DNA of 64,000 nt from Parablautia sp. Marseille-Q6255 (GCF_951230155.1 NZ_CATNVD010000018.1:1-64000); one strand, 5' to 3'; positions 24,551-33,846 are shown, counted from the first letter of the stretch. Notes: generated from the sequence alone by a model not told the origin. Translations and numbers: made by a program.

Positions 24551-27331
24551 ATGTCATACATGAAAAAACTGTTCCAATCCAAGCGTTTTGTGTCCCTGCT
24601 CCTTGTATGGGGCATGCTCTTTGTCAGCTGTCTGGTCATCTTTTCTGACTTCCTCTTCGGAGATTCTCTTGCCGTCTTTAATGACGCAGGATCTGATACC
24701 CGTCAGCAGTACCTGATGCAGTATGCCACGATCGTGAACCATTTAAAAAACGGCAACTATTCTCTGTGGGACTTAAACAACGGCTTTGGGGCCAGTATGT
24801 TTTCTTTGAATATATCAAATATATTTCTGATCCCCGTATACCTGGCAGGCTACCTGTTCGGGATCGGCCGCATACCGGGAGTGATCGTTTACCTGCTGAT
24901 CACACAGATCCTCCTGGCCGGCACAGTATGTTTTTTATTCCTTGATCAGTTTTCTTTCTCCGGGCGCAGCAAGATCATTGCTTCTTATTTATATGCCTTA
25001 AACGGCTATCTGCTGGTGTGGGGGCAGCATTATCAGTTTGGCTCCTTTGTGATCTTTCTGCCGCTTTTGCTGCTTTTCGCCGAGCGCGCGATCCGCAGGA
25101 AAAAATTCAGTCTGGGTATGCCGCTTACCGCAGCTGCTATGGTCTGCGCGAGCGTCTACATGTCCTATATGGCCTTTATCATGGCAGGCTGCTACCTCCT
25201 GTACCGCATGATCCTCCTGGATGAGGACCGCCGGGTGCGCATCCGTCAGTTTTTCATGCACTGCGCAAGCCTTGTGCTCGGTATCGGCATGGGCGCCTTT
25301 ATCTTCCTGCCTATGGCATATTACCTGATGACAAACAGCAGCCGGCTGGACAGCAGTGTCCCGTTTCTGGAAAAGCTTGCAGGCTTTTGCTCTTTGTACG
25401 GCTCCGACTTCTATCAGACCGCATTCCTGCGCTCCTTTTCCTCGGTTGCTCAGGGACTTTCCGACTACAGAGGATACTCCAATTTTTACGAGGCCCCTGT
25501 ACTGTTTTTCTCCGTGCTGTTTTTGATCCTTGCCTTTCAGTATATCTTTACGATACACAGGCAAAATGCAGCAAAAAAAGCAAAGGTTCTGCAATATACG
25601 GCGATCGCCTTTTTCATTTTCTGCCTGTTTACACGGCTGGGAGCGGCGGCCTTCAATGCCTTTGCCTATCCGTTCGCGCGGCATTCCTTTATTTTTATGC
25701 CGCTGTTCGCCATTATTTCGGCTTACACGCTGGATCAGATCCTTGTGCGCAGACAGCTCTGCCTGCCCGCGCTGGCGCTTTCAGCTGTCTACATAGCCGC
25801 AGCCGGATTTCTGTCTTTTTCCGAGGTAACAGAAAAAGCGCTGAAGGCAAACGCAGTCCTTTCTGTACTGATCGCTGTGTTCCTGTGCGCCCTTTTCTTC
25901 CTCACCGCGCACAAAAAGACGCTGCCTGCTGCCGCTTTCTTAAAAAGGCACAGCGGGATGCTTTCTCTTTTGCTGCTTGCATGCGCCATGCTCAATATGA
26001 CGGCAGAGGGATATTTCTGCTATAACCGCCGAAATGTGCTCACCAGGACCGATCCGGTCTACTGGCAGAGCCTGTACAATCCAAATGTCACGCAGGCGCT
26101 CGAGTATCTCCATGAGACTGATCCCTCCCTCTACCGGATAGAGAAGGATTACTACGGCGGAAGCTTCTGCATGGACGGCATGGCGCAGGAATACCGCGGG
26201 ATCAGCGCATATAATTCTACTCCAAACAGCAATCTGGAGGAGTTTGTCAATCTCGTGATCCCAAATTTCCCGATCATGGCACGATATGAATATTCCTATC
26301 GCCAGATTGGCTATTACACCGGTCACAGCACGCTCTTTGGTATAAAATATCTGCTTTCTCAGCAGCCTGATCTGCAGCTTGACGGTTTTACACTGCTCAA
26401 ACAGTTTGGCGATATTTATATTTACCAGAACCACAATACCGCTTCCCTTGCGCGTTTTTATGCGGATACGGCAGACAGCGAACTCCTCCGGGACGCATAT
26501 GGGACCCTGGATCTGGAACGCATGCTGCTGGAAACACTCTTTCTTGATGCTGCGGGCACTACAGATGGCCTGATCGGCAATCCTGCCGCTGACAATACCG
26601 ACACGGCCAAAGCCGCCGAATATGGAAATACTGTCTCAAAGGACGCCGTGCTGGAAGAATACGCACTGGAAAAGCTTCCCGTCCGTATGAAAAAGATCAA
26701 AGCAGACGGAAGTACTGACTCTGTCACGATCCCGTTAAATGCGAGCGATCTGGAAGGATATGAGCGCACCTATCTGGAATTTGACATCACAGCGCCAAAG
26801 GTGAGCGACTTTGTCGTTAATGACGGACAGCCCATGCCGTATCATTTCCGGGTAAATGCCGGTGAGAAAAAACATGTGCAGCTCGCCATTCCTGGATCCG
26901 CAGATGCCATCACCCTCACCCGGGTAGACGGCTGCTTCGAAGGAACAGTGCGAAATATCCGCCTGCTCGGCTCCCGCACCTCCTGCACGCAGGATGCACA
27001 GTCCTCCGTTTTTATGGAGGATCCGGTCAATGATTCCAGCCTGAGCGGAACCGTCACAGCCGCGCAGGACGGCTATGTATTCCTGCCTGTCCCCTATGAA
27101 AATGGATGGAGCGCCGCCGTAGGTGGCACACAGGTGCCCATCCTCCGCGCAGATATCGGCTTTATGAGCATCCCGGTAAGCGCCGGTGAACACACCTTCA
27201 CCTTCACCTACCATCAGCCGTATATGCAGGAGGGTATCGGTATTTCTATCCTCTGTATCCTGATCTGGATCTCTGTCCCGGTAAAGAGACGTCTCTGCGC
27301 CAAAAAGGCAGCCGGGAAGCAGGCCTGCTAG
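24551..27331 (+). CDS. yfhO: YfhO family membrane protein
   Basis: A 926-aa polytopic membrane protein of the YfhO family, GT-C-like, with about 12-13 transmembrane helices in the first 560 residues and another near the C-terminus. The DTRQQYLMQYATIV segment after the first helix is typical of the family. The extracellular-side C-terminal domain is beta-rich (YEKGWSA-like PYENGWSAAVGG). In other Firmicutes YfhO modifies lipoteichoic acid or similar polymers with sugars carried on a lipid. It is read away from the polysaccharide operon, from the same intergenic region, and may decorate that polymer. The start follows AAAGG at 8 nt. Confidence 0.88.
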   Translation: MSYMKKLFQSKRFVSLLLVWGMLFVSCLVIFSDFLFGDSLAVFNDAGSDTRQQYLMQYATIVNHLKNGNYSLWDLNNGFGASMFSLNISNIFLIPVYLAGYLFGIGRIPGVIVYLLITQILLAGTVCFLFLDQFSFSGRSKIIASYLYALNGYLLVWGQHYQFGSFVIFLPLLLLFAERAIRRKKFSLGMPLTAAAMVCASVYMSYMAFIMAGCYLLYRMILLDEDRRVRIRQFFMHCASLVLGIGMGAFIFLPMAYYLMTNSSRLDSSVPFLEKLAGFCSLYGSDFYQTAFLRSFSSVAQGLSDYRGYSNFYEAPVLFFSVLFLILAFQYIFTIHRQNAAKKAKVLQYTAIAFFIFCLFTRLGAAAFNAFAYPFARHSFIFMPLFAIISAYTLDQILVRRQLCLPALALSAVYIAAAGFLSFSEVTEKALKANAVLSVLIAVFLCALFFLTAHKKTLPAAAFLKRHSGMLSLLLLACAMLNMTAEGYFCYNRRNVLTRTDPVYWQSLYNPNVTQALEYLHETDPSLYRIEKDYYGGSFCMDGMAQEYRGISAYNSTPNSNLEEFVNLVIPNFPIMARYEYSYRQIGYYTGHSTLFGIKYLLSQQPDLQLDGFTLLKQFGDIYIYQNHNTASLARFYADTADSELLRDAYGTLDLERMLLETLFLDAAGTTDGLIGNPAADNTDTAKAAEYGNTVSKDAVLEEYALEKLPVRMKKIKADGSTDSVTIPLNASDLEGYERTYLEFDITAPKVSDFVVNDGQPMPYHFRVNAGEKKHVQLAIPGSADAITLTRVDGCFEGTVRNIRLLGSRTSCTQDAQSSVFMEDPVNDSSLSGTVTAAQDGYVFLPVPYENGWSAAVGGTQVPILRADIGFMSIPVSAGEHTFTFTYHQPYMQEGIGISILCILIWISVPVKRRLCAKKAAGKQAC

Positions 27332-27376
27332 CAGATCCTCCGGCTTTTACCCGCTTTAGCGCTTCAGACGCCATGC

Positions 27377-27447
27377 AAAAAGGCTGCGGCAAACGATCAT
27401 CTCCGGTAAACATACCGCCGGATGATTCTGCCGCAGCCTTATTTTGT
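27377..27447. terminator. Strong bidirectional terminator after yfhO
   Basis: The stem AAGGCTGCGGCA/TGCCGCAGCCTT has an inner helix CCGG..CCGG within the loop and T/A runs on both sides. It separates yfhO from convergent rpiB. Confidence 0.8.
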
Positions 27448-27501
27448 CCTTTTGAGGACTGTTTTTCTTTACGCAAGCCAGCGGATCCCTGCTCCCTGTG
27501 C

Positions 27502-27936
27502 TTACTCCTTTTCGTCGATCAGATTGATCCTGTTCTGATGTCTGGGCGCTCCGGAAAATGGTGTATTCAGGAATGTGTCCAGAATCTTTACTGCCAGTCC
27601 CGGTCCTACCACTCTGCCGCCAAGCGCCAGGATATTCGCGTCATTGTGCTGTCTCGTAGCCTCTGCACAAAAGCAGTCGGTACAAAGCGCCGCGCGGATT
27701 CCCGGAATCCTGTTTGCTGTGATCGAGATACCGATCCCGGTACCGCAGATCAGCACGCCTTTCTCGCAGCTTCCGTCAAGGATCGCGGAAGCAACCTTTC
27801 TCGCATAGATCGGATAATCAACCGCCTGCGTGCTGTCACATCCAAAATCCTTGTAAGCGATCCCTTTTTCATCCAGATATTTTAAAATTTCCAGTTTTAA
27901 TTCATAACCACCATGGTCACATCCAATTGCCAGCAT
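27502..27936 (-). CDS. rpiB: Ribose 5-phosphate isomerase B
   Basis: A 144-aa RpiB/LacAB family isomerase converting ribose 5-phosphate and ribulose 5-phosphate in the pentose phosphate pathway. It begins MLAIGCDHGGYELK (the conserved GxDHxG loop) and contains the catalytic Cys region LICGTGIGIS and RAALCTD. The frame is open far upstream, but the ATG at 27936 has AGGAGG 7-8 nt before it. It follows rpe and galT on the same strand, so sugar-phosphate steps are grouped. LacB-type galactose-6-phosphate isomerases look similar; RpiB is favoured by length and the neighbouring rpe. Confidence 0.92.
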   Translation of the reverse strand: MLAIGCDHGGYELKLEILKYLDEKGIAYKDFGCDSTQAVDYPIYARKVASAILDGSCEKGVLICGTGIGISITANRIPGIRAALCTDCFCAEATRQHNDANILALGGRVVGPGLAVKILDTFLNTPFSGAPRHQNRINLIDEKE

Positions 27937-28090
27937 TGTCTTCCTCCTGTCCGCCTGTGCTGTTTCTGCCAGTTTTTTTGCTCTTAATTTGTTTTCCTTT
28001 TCTGTTCTTTTTCTGTACCCTTTTCGGGGTCCTTTGTTCTTCTTTCTGTTTGCTTCCCGCCGTCGCTGACGTCCCTGCCGCTTATACCGG

Positions 28091-28759
28091 TCACTGACGG
28101 TATTCTTTGAGGATCTCCATAAATGCCTTTGTTCTGCCTGTAATATCCTCTCCAAATACTGCCGAGCCTGCGACACAGATGTTTGCTCCTGCTTCAAGCA
28201 CACTGCGCACCATATCTGTCTTGATACCGCCATCCACCTGGATGTCCGTCTCCAGCCCCATCTGTGTCAGTCTCTGACGCAGCGTGCGGATTTTCTCGGT
28301 CATCTGAGGAATGTATTTCTGCCCTCCGAATCCAGGGTTGACTGTCATGATCAGGATCATATCCACATCCTCCAGCACGTGATCCAGCGCTGACAGCGGA
28401 GTCGCGGGATTCAGCGCCACGCCCGCCTTTACACCGCACGCATGGATCTGCTGGATCGCCCGGTGCAGGTGCTTTGTGGCCTCTGCATGCACCGTGATCC
28501 CGTCCGCTCCGCACTGTGCAAACCGTTCAATATAGCGCTCCGGCTGTTCCACCATCAGATGCACATCAAAAAAGCAGTCTGTGCATTTGCGGATGGACTC
28601 GATCACCGGCATGCCAAATGAAATACTTGGCACAAACATCCCGTCCATCACATCAATATGCAGATATTGTGCGCCTGCATCGACCGTCTGTGCAATGTCC
28701 TGCTCCAGATGACAAAAATCTGCTGACAAGATCGACGGCGCCAGAATATTTTTTCTCAT
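28091..28759 (-). CDS. rpe: Ribulose-phosphate 3-epimerase
   Basis: A 222-aa TIM-barrel epimerase converting ribulose 5-phosphate and xylulose 5-phosphate. The signatures LAPSILSADF, HIDVMDGMFVPSISFG (metal His and catalytic Asp), MTVNPGFGGQ and QVDGGIK are all present. An in-frame start 12 codons upstream lacks a ribosome site; the ATG at 28759 follows GAGGAGG. It lies 56 bases after galT and 154 before rpiB. The spacer to rpiB holds nothing recognisable. Confidence 0.95.
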   Translation of the reverse strand: MRKNILAPSILSADFCHLEQDIAQTVDAGAQYLHIDVMDGMFVPSISFGMPVIESIRKCTDCFFDVHLMVEQPERYIERFAQCGADGITVHAEATKHLHRAIQQIHACGVKAGVALNPATPLSALDHVLEDVDMILIMTVNPGFGGQKYIPQMTEKIRTLRQRLTQMGLETDIQVDGGIKTDMVRSVLEAGANICVAGSAVFGEDITGRTKAFMEILKEYRQ

Positions 28760-28815
28760 AATCACTCTTCCTCCTCTGTTACTCCTGTGCTTCATCTGCC
28801 CGGCCGGGCAGGAAC

Positions 28816-30345
28816 TCAGCCATTTACTGCTTCGATAAAACGGCCGAATGCCGCCTGCCCTTCCGGAGTTCTCTTATAAACCCCCGCATGCTCCAAAACC
28901 TTGCTGAATACAAGACCTACCTCATCCTCAATGATGCGGTCGATCGTGCCGCGTTCAAAGCTGCCGTATTTTTCCTTCAGCTCTTCTACCCAGTCTGCAT
29001 GCTTTCCAAGCTCCTCATCCCCTGCAATATCACGGCCCTCAAGCATTGCCTCCTTGAGATGCTCCAGCTCATCCTTGAGACGTGCCGGAAGCACTGCCAG
29101 TCCCATAACCTCGATCAGACCAATATTTTCTTTCTTGATATGATGCAGCTCTGCATGCGGATGATATACGCCAAGCGGATGCTCCTTTGTCGTGATATTA
29201 TTGCGCAAAACGAGATCCATCTCAAATTTTCCATCGCGCTTTCTCGCGATCGGCGTGATCGTATTGTGCGGCTCTCCATCTGTCTGTGCATAGATAAACG
29301 CAGCCTCGTCTGTATAGCCTCTCCAGACGTGGAGGATCTTATCCGCCAGATCAATGAGCCTTTCCGTATCCTCGCAGCGCAGGCGGAGCACAGACATCGG
29401 CCATTTCACGATCCCCGCCTCGATATCCTCATAGCCCGTAAAGGTCACCTCTGTCTCCACCGGCGCCTTTGCCATCGCGAACTCGTAGCAGCCGCCCTGA
29501 AAATGATCATGGCTCAAGATTGATCCGCCTACGATCGGCAGATCCGCATTTGATCCTACAAAATAGTGCGGGAACTGCTTTACAAAATCCAGCAGCTTGC
29601 CGAAGGTCGCACGCTCGATCTTCATCGGGATGTGCTGAGAATTGAAGACGATGCAGTGCTCGTTGTAGTACACATAGGGGGAATACTGAAAGCCCCAGCG
29701 GCTGCCATTGATCGTCACCGGAATGATACGGTGGTTTTGGCGCGCCGGATGGTTCAGTCTTCCTGCATATCCCTCATTTTCAATGCAGAGCAGACACTTC
29801 GGATAGGAGGTCTGCTTTGCCAGCTTTGCTGCCGCGATCGCCTTCGGATCCTTCTCCGGCTTGGAGAGGTTGATCGTAATGTCCAGATCCCCGTACTCCG
29901 TCGGAGAGATCCACTTGCGGTCCCGCGCGATGCGGTAACGTCTTATGTAGTCTGTATCCTGACTGAACTTATAATAAAAGTCTGTTGCCTTTTTCGGATC
30001 CTCACGGTACAGCTCCTGGAACCTGCGGATGATATTGGAAGGACGGTCTACCAGCAGACTCATCACCTTCGTATCAAACAGATCCCGGTAGCCGACTGTG
30101 TTCTCCTCTAATATCTTATGCTCATACGCATAATCGCAGATCTGCCCGAGTATCTGCGGAAGCTGTGCTATGATCTCCCCACTGCCCGGCTCATACGCAC
30201 AGATCGCGCTGTGCGCACTGTCCTCCAGTGCATCGATCTGCAAAAGCTCCAGCACACGGTTTGTTGTGTATACCGCATCCTCCCGCTCGATCAGTCCCGT
30301 CTCCAGCCCGTACTGGATCAATTTTGCAATACTATCCTGAATCAT
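28816..30345 (-). CDS. galT: Galactose-1-phosphate uridylyltransferase (GalT, class II)
   Basis: A 509-aa enzyme of the Bacillus/Lactobacillus-type GalT family, exchanging UMP between UDP-glucose and galactose 1-phosphate in the Leloir pathway. SHDHFQGG near the middle matches the family active-site region, and PHAELHHIKKENIGLIEVMGLA near the C-terminus is a class II hallmark. An upstream in-frame ATG (30396) lacks a ribosome site; the ATG at 30345 has AGGAGG 8 nt before it. It heads galT-rpe-rpiB and is preceded by a long structured leader. galK and galE are not in the window. Confidence 0.93.
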   Translation of the reverse strand: MIQDSIAKLIQYGLETGLIEREDAVYTTNRVLELLQIDALEDSAHSAICAYEPGSGEIIAQLPQILGQICDYAYEHKILEENTVGYRDLFDTKVMSLLVDRPSNIIRRFQELYREDPKKATDFYYKFSQDTDYIRRYRIARDRKWISPTEYGDLDITINLSKPEKDPKAIAAAKLAKQTSYPKCLLCIENEGYAGRLNHPARQNHRIIPVTINGSRWGFQYSPYVYYNEHCIVFNSQHIPMKIERATFGKLLDFVKQFPHYFVGSNADLPIVGGSILSHDHFQGGCYEFAMAKAPVETEVTFTGYEDIEAGIVKWPMSVLRLRCEDTERLIDLADKILHVWRGYTDEAAFIYAQTDGEPHNTITPIARKRDGKFEMDLVLRNNITTKEHPLGVYHPHAELHHIKKENIGLIEVMGLAVLPARLKDELEHLKEAMLEGRDIAGDEELGKHADWVEELKEKYGSFERGTIDRIIEDEVGLVFSKVLEHAGVYKRTPEGQAAFGRFIEAVNG

Positions 30346-30429
30346 CTGCCAAACCTCCTGTTTCTCATCCTGTATTTTACTTTTATCATTCGCCACTGAT
30401 GCCCGAACTTTGCGAACTCTGCGAACTCC

Positions 30430-30563
30430 GCAGTGCTACCTCGGCAATGCTTCGCATTCCCTCGTCACGGGCTTTCGCCCTATGAATCCAACATCCGGCT
30501 CTCCCGTCTGCAAGCAGCCGGTGATCCGTCTGATGGATTCGCACTGCTCATTGCTTTCGTGAA
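30430..30563 (-). ncRNA. Structured leader element upstream of galT
   Basis: On the minus strand the long-range stem GCAGTGC/GCACTGC (30541-30547 with 30430-30436) closes over three helices. These are GAATCCA/TGGATTC with an inner CCGGCT/AGCCGG, the hairpin GGGCGAAAGCCC (30469-30480), and an AATGC/GCATT hairpin with a GAA loop. Just below lie three AGTTCGCA-like direct repeats (30405-30430). This layout of a closed multi-branch junction suggests a cis-acting RNA or a mobile repeat. Parts recur at 57570-57673. The rest of the gap 30346-30741 holds only the two promoters listed. Confidence 0.5.
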
Positions 30564-30564
30564 C

Positions 30565-30592
30565 ATTGTATCATAGTTTTGGGGTTTGTAAC
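30565..30592 (-). promoter_or_regulatory. Possible promoter of galT-rpe-rpiB
   Basis: On the minus strand GTTACA and TACAAT are separated by 16 nt. Transcription would start at the first base of the structured element. The -35 box is weak. Confidence 0.35.
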
Positions 30593-30685
30593 ACTATTTG
30601 TTTCTGATTTTTTGTGATTCGTCAGGCGTCTTTAAACGGCGCTAACCGCTCAGCCTGCTGTTTTTTCCGGTGCGGTTTCTTCTAG

Positions 30686-30714
30686 TAGACTTTTGTAAAA
30701 ATCTCTGCTATTCT
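30686..30714 (+). promoter_or_regulatory. Probable promoter of the DUF402 gene
   Basis: TAGACT and TATTCT are separated by 17 nt, 28 bases before the start codon. Confidence 0.5.
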
Positions 30715-30741
30715 ATCTTTATCTATCAGGAGGGGATGACG

Positions 30742-31233
30742 ATGAGTGAATTGAAATTATATCGAAAGCGAATTATCCCTGATGAGTGTATTCTGCTGGA
30801 GAATGATGAGATACTGTATCATGACCAGGAGGTCATCATCACAAAATGGAACACGATCCGTCCTAAGAAAACGCTTTGCCGCGGCTACTCCTGCTACTTT
30901 ATGGAACGCGGCTTTAAGGTGAGCAAATTTTACGATCACGAGGATCAGCTGATCAGCTGGTACTGCGATATCATTGACTACACCTTTGACAGTGACACAG
31001 ATACTTATATATTTACAGATCTGCTTGTGGATGTGATCGTTTATCCGGACGGCTTTGTGCGTGTTGTCGATCTTGATGAGCTCGCAGACGCTGCGCGCGA
31101 TGGTCTGATCACACAGGAGCAGCTCCAGCTTGCGCTGCGCCGCACGGACAAGCTGCTTGGCGTGATCTATAAGGGCGCGTTTGCAAAGCTGCAAAAATAT
31201 ATTGAGGATTATGAAGCAGCATCCGGCAGATAG
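30742..31233 (+). CDS. DUF402 domain-containing protein
   Basis: A 163-aa protein of the DUF402 family; related proteins act as nucleoside di/triphosphatases or RNA-linked phosphohydrolases. The barrel core is seen in KFYDHEDQLISWYCDII, FTDLLVDVIVYPDG and VRVVDLDELADA, with conserved acidic residues likely to bind metal. The C-terminal helices (LALRRTDKLLGVIY) are typical. ATG codons at 30736 and 30742 compete; AGGAGG at 30728-30733 suits 30742 best. It converges on truA and the two coding regions overlap by 25 bases at their 3' ends. Confidence 0.85.
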   Translation: MSELKLYRKRIIPDECILLENDEILYHDQEVIITKWNTIRPKKTLCRGYSCYFMERGFKVSKFYDHEDQLISWYCDIIDYTFDSDTDTYIFTDLLVDVIVYPDGFVRVVDLDELADAARDGLITQEQLQLALRRTDKLLGVIYKGAFAKLQKYIEDYEAASGR

Positions 31234-31961
31234 CGGATCTGTACCAGTGTAAGTCCCTGCGGGCGTGCGGTATCTCCTGCACGGCTCCGGTCGCGTGCGG
31301 CCAAAATTTCGGGGATTTCCTCCGGCTCCATCATTTTGCTTCCGACACGCAGCAGCGTCCCGACGATGATCCGCACCATATTGTACAGGAAGCCGTTTCC
31401 GCGCACACGTATCGTGATCATCTCGCCGTCCCGCACCACATCGATGCTGTAGATCGTACGCACACGGTCTGTCACCTCCGGCTTGTTCGTGCAAAAGCTT
31501 GTAAAATCATGTGTCCCCACGAGGTAATCGGCTGCCCGCTGCATTCTGTCCACGTCAAGATCCCAGTAATAAAACAGCGAGTACAGTCTTGCACACGGAT
31601 CCGGGAATCTGCGGTTGCAGATCCTGTACTCATACGTTTTCTCTGTATGACAAAAACGCGGGTGGAAATCAGAGGGCACCTCACAGGACTCCTGGATACG
31701 GATGTCCTCCGGCAGACGCGTATTGAGCGCATAGGAGATCTTCTCTGCCGGAATCCGGGATGAGGTATCGAACACCGCCACATTTCCGCGCGCATGCACG
31801 CCTGCATCGGTGCGGCTTGCCCCGATCACGCGGATCTCCTCTCCCAGCAGCTCGCTCAGATGCCTGTTCAGCTCACTTTCTATTGTCACACCGTTTGGCT
31901 GCACCTGCCAGCCACAGTAATTTGTCCCGTCATAGGCAACTGTAAGTTTCACCCGTTTCAA
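31209..31961 (-). CDS. truA: tRNA pseudouridine synthase A
   Basis: A 250-aa enzyme that makes pseudouridine 38-40 in the tRNA anticodon stem. The N-terminus (VKLTVAYDGTNYCGWQVQPN), catalytic Asp in GASRTDAGVHARGNVA, and RGNGFLYNMVRIIVGTL are family signatures. The start is TTG at 31961, preceded by AGGAG at 8 nt; no ATG is suitably placed. It comes last in the ecfA1-ecfA2-ecfT order common in Firmicutes, except that an unknown gene is inserted before it. Its 3' end overlaps the DUF402 gene. Confidence 0.94.
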   Translation of the reverse strand: MKRVKLTVAYDGTNYCGWQVQPNGVTIESELNRHLSELLGEEIRVIGASRTDAGVHARGNVAVFDTSSRIPAEKISYALNTRLPEDIRIQESCEVPSDFHPRFCHTEKTYEYRICNRRFPDPCARLYSLFYYWDLDVDRMQRAADYLVGTHDFTSFCTNKPEVTDRVRTIYSIDVVRDGEMITIRVRGNGFLYNMVRIIVGTLLRVGSKMMEPEEIPEILAARDRSRAGDTARPQGLTLVQIRYLPDAAS

Positions 31962-32011
31962 TGTCTGTTCTCCTGTCTTTTACTCTTCAAATATGACTTT
32001 TCCTGAAACCT

Positions 32012-33019
32012 TTACAAAAGCACAAAGGAGGCTTCCTCAAATTGTCTGACTGAAAATACCATGCGCCACTCGACCTCCTCTGACACCGGCTCAAAATGCA
32101 GCGCAGAATACGCGATATGAATCGGCTCCCGAAAGTCTGTCCCCAGCACGATCTCTGTCGGTCCGTCTGCTCCTCCGATAATGCTGACGCCACTTGCCGC
32201 AGGATGCGGCTCACCCCCTCTTTGCCCGATCTCCCTTGGTCTGTCACTTTCTGCACAGTCAAAGAGAGATATCTTCTCCGTCGGTTCCGGCGAAACCGTA
32301 TAGCTCATGGCAATATAGTGAGTCGGACAGACCAGTCGGGCATCTGCAAGCCTGTCTGAGGGGAGGCTCTGATGCTCGATCTCCTTTACCGTCAGCGTAT
32401 GAGAGATCCCGCTTGCGGGACTGGAAAATGTAAAGCGATCCCCCACTCCGTGAAGCCGGACATGCGGCCCCGGGATCTGTACCGGCTGCTGCTCCAGTGT
32501 CAGAAAAAGCGTCCTGATTTCAGGTCTGCATCTGCCAGCCCAGCGAAATGCATTTCTGTAAATAATCCACCCAAAGGAATCATCCAGCCCATAATAGTCC
32601 ATGATCCTTTTCACTTCCGGTTCCCTGCCGGCCTGATCCGGCAGAAAGGGATGAAAGCTCACAGAACAGCCGCGGGAAGCCTGCAGCATTTTTCCGTTCA
32701 CCTCTATGCGCGGTCTGATATGCATGCAAAGAGGGTGCTCCAGCTCCATCTGCATCTGCTGCTCGCGGCTAAGACTTTCATACCAGCCTGCTTCCTGTCC
32801 CGGCTTCCACTTTTCCATAAAGCTGCGGATGCTTCTGGCACTGACCCGCATACAAAGATCAACGACAAGTCCCCTGCCGCAGGAATACACGCCCGGGATC
32901 ACCCAGTGGTGCCCCGCCCATTCCAATTGCTTCCCGACCGGGATCTCTTTCCCGGCATGATCTCTGCCGTGATGCCCCCAGAAGCCTGCGTCGAAGTAAA
33001 CCTTCCACTGCTCTTCCAT
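32012..33019 (-). CDS. Unknown protein with a GGADGPT motif
   Basis: A 335-aa protein I cannot assign. It is soluble in appearance, rich in His, Trp and Arg, with beta-type segments (WVIPGVYSCGRGLVVDLCMRV). Residues near 285-295 read SIIGGADGPTEIVLG, the motif otherwise known from the beta subunit of Na+-pumping decarboxylases, though no membrane segments accompany it. The ATG lies 2 bases after the ecfT stop, so translation is coupled to ecfT. A GTG five codons upstream would overlap ecfT. It separates ecfT from truA, which are adjacent in many Firmicutes. Confidence 0.75.
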   Translation of the reverse strand: MEEQWKVYFDAGFWGHHGRDHAGKEIPVGKQLEWAGHHWVIPGVYSCGRGLVVDLCMRVSARSIRSFMEKWKPGQEAGWYESLSREQQMQMELEHPLCMHIRPRIEVNGKMLQASRGCSVSFHPFLPDQAGREPEVKRIMDYYGLDDSFGWIIYRNAFRWAGRCRPEIRTLFLTLEQQPVQIPGPHVRLHGVGDRFTFSSPASGISHTLTVKEIEHQSLPSDRLADARLVCPTHYIAMSYTVSPEPTEKISLFDCAESDRPREIGQRGGEPHPAASGVSIIGGADGPTEIVLGTDFREPIHIAYSALHFEPVSEEVEWRMVFSVRQFEEASFVLL

Positions 33020-33021
33020 CC

Positions 33022-33846
33022 TTACAGTCCCCACAATCCTGCAAAAAATCCGATCCGGTTCAAAAGGAACATTACCACAAGGTAGCCAAGCAGGATCAGG
33101 TATGCCATCTTGTCCCTGCCGTGATATACCAGCGGCTTCATCTTCGTCCTGCCCTCATCTCCGTGATACCCGCGCGCCTCCATTGCCATAGCGAGATCAT
33201 TTGCACGCCGGAAGGCAGAAATAAACAGCGGGACAAGCAGCGGGATCATACTCTTTGCTTTCTGGATCAGACCGCCTGACTCAAAATCAGCCCCGCGCGC
33301 CATCTGCGCCTTCATGATCTTATCTGTCTCTTCCAGAAGGATCGGGATAAAGCGCAGCGCGATCGACATGATCATCGCGATCTCATGTACTGGAACCCGG
33401 ATCTTTTTCAGGGGATGGAGCGCTTTTTCCAGTCCGTCTGTCAGATCGTTCGGTGTTGTCGTAAGCGTCATCACAGAAGAACCGATGACGAGATAGATCA
33501 GACGGATCGCCATCGACACTGCCATCTCGATTCCTTCCTTCGTGATCGTAAAGATCCAGAAGCTTACGACCGGAGTCCCCTTTATTAAAAACAGATTAAA
33601 TACTACCGTAAACATCATCAAAAAGAAAATGGATTTCAGTCCGCGCAGCATAAAACTAAGCGGTACCCGCGAAACAGTGATGACCGCTGCTAAAAAAAGT
33701 GTTGCCCCGATATATGCCTCCACGGAATGAAAGGCAAATAAAGAAATAATAAATACCAGCGTGCCTGCAAGCTTCACGCGCGGATCCAGCCTGTGGATCA
33801 CGGAGTTTCCCGGATAATATTGTCCTAATGTTATTTCTCTTATCAT
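33022..33846 (-). CDS. ecfT: Energy-coupling factor transporter membrane protein EcfT
   Basis: A 274-aa membrane subunit of group II ECF vitamin transporters. It begins with GQYYPGNSVIHRLDPRVKL, typical of EcfT, and has about six hydrophobic helices. The two cytoplasmic coupling motifs that contact the ATPases are visible as AQMARGAD and AMEARGYHGD. It joins EcfA1/EcfA2 and exchangeable S components, none of which is encoded here. It is third in the ecfA1-ecfA2-ecfT operon. Confidence 0.95.
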   Translation of the reverse strand: MIREITLGQYYPGNSVIHRLDPRVKLAGTLVFIISLFAFHSVEAYIGATLFLAAVITVSRVPLSFMLRGLKSIFFLMMFTVVFNLFLIKGTPVVSFWIFTITKEGIEMAVSMAIRLIYLVIGSSVMTLTTTPNDLTDGLEKALHPLKKIRVPVHEIAMIMSIALRFIPILLEETDKIMKAQMARGADFESGGLIQKAKSMIPLLVPLFISAFRRANDLAMAMEARGYHGDEGRTKMKPLVYHGRDKMAYLILLGYLVVMFLLNRIGFFAGLWGL

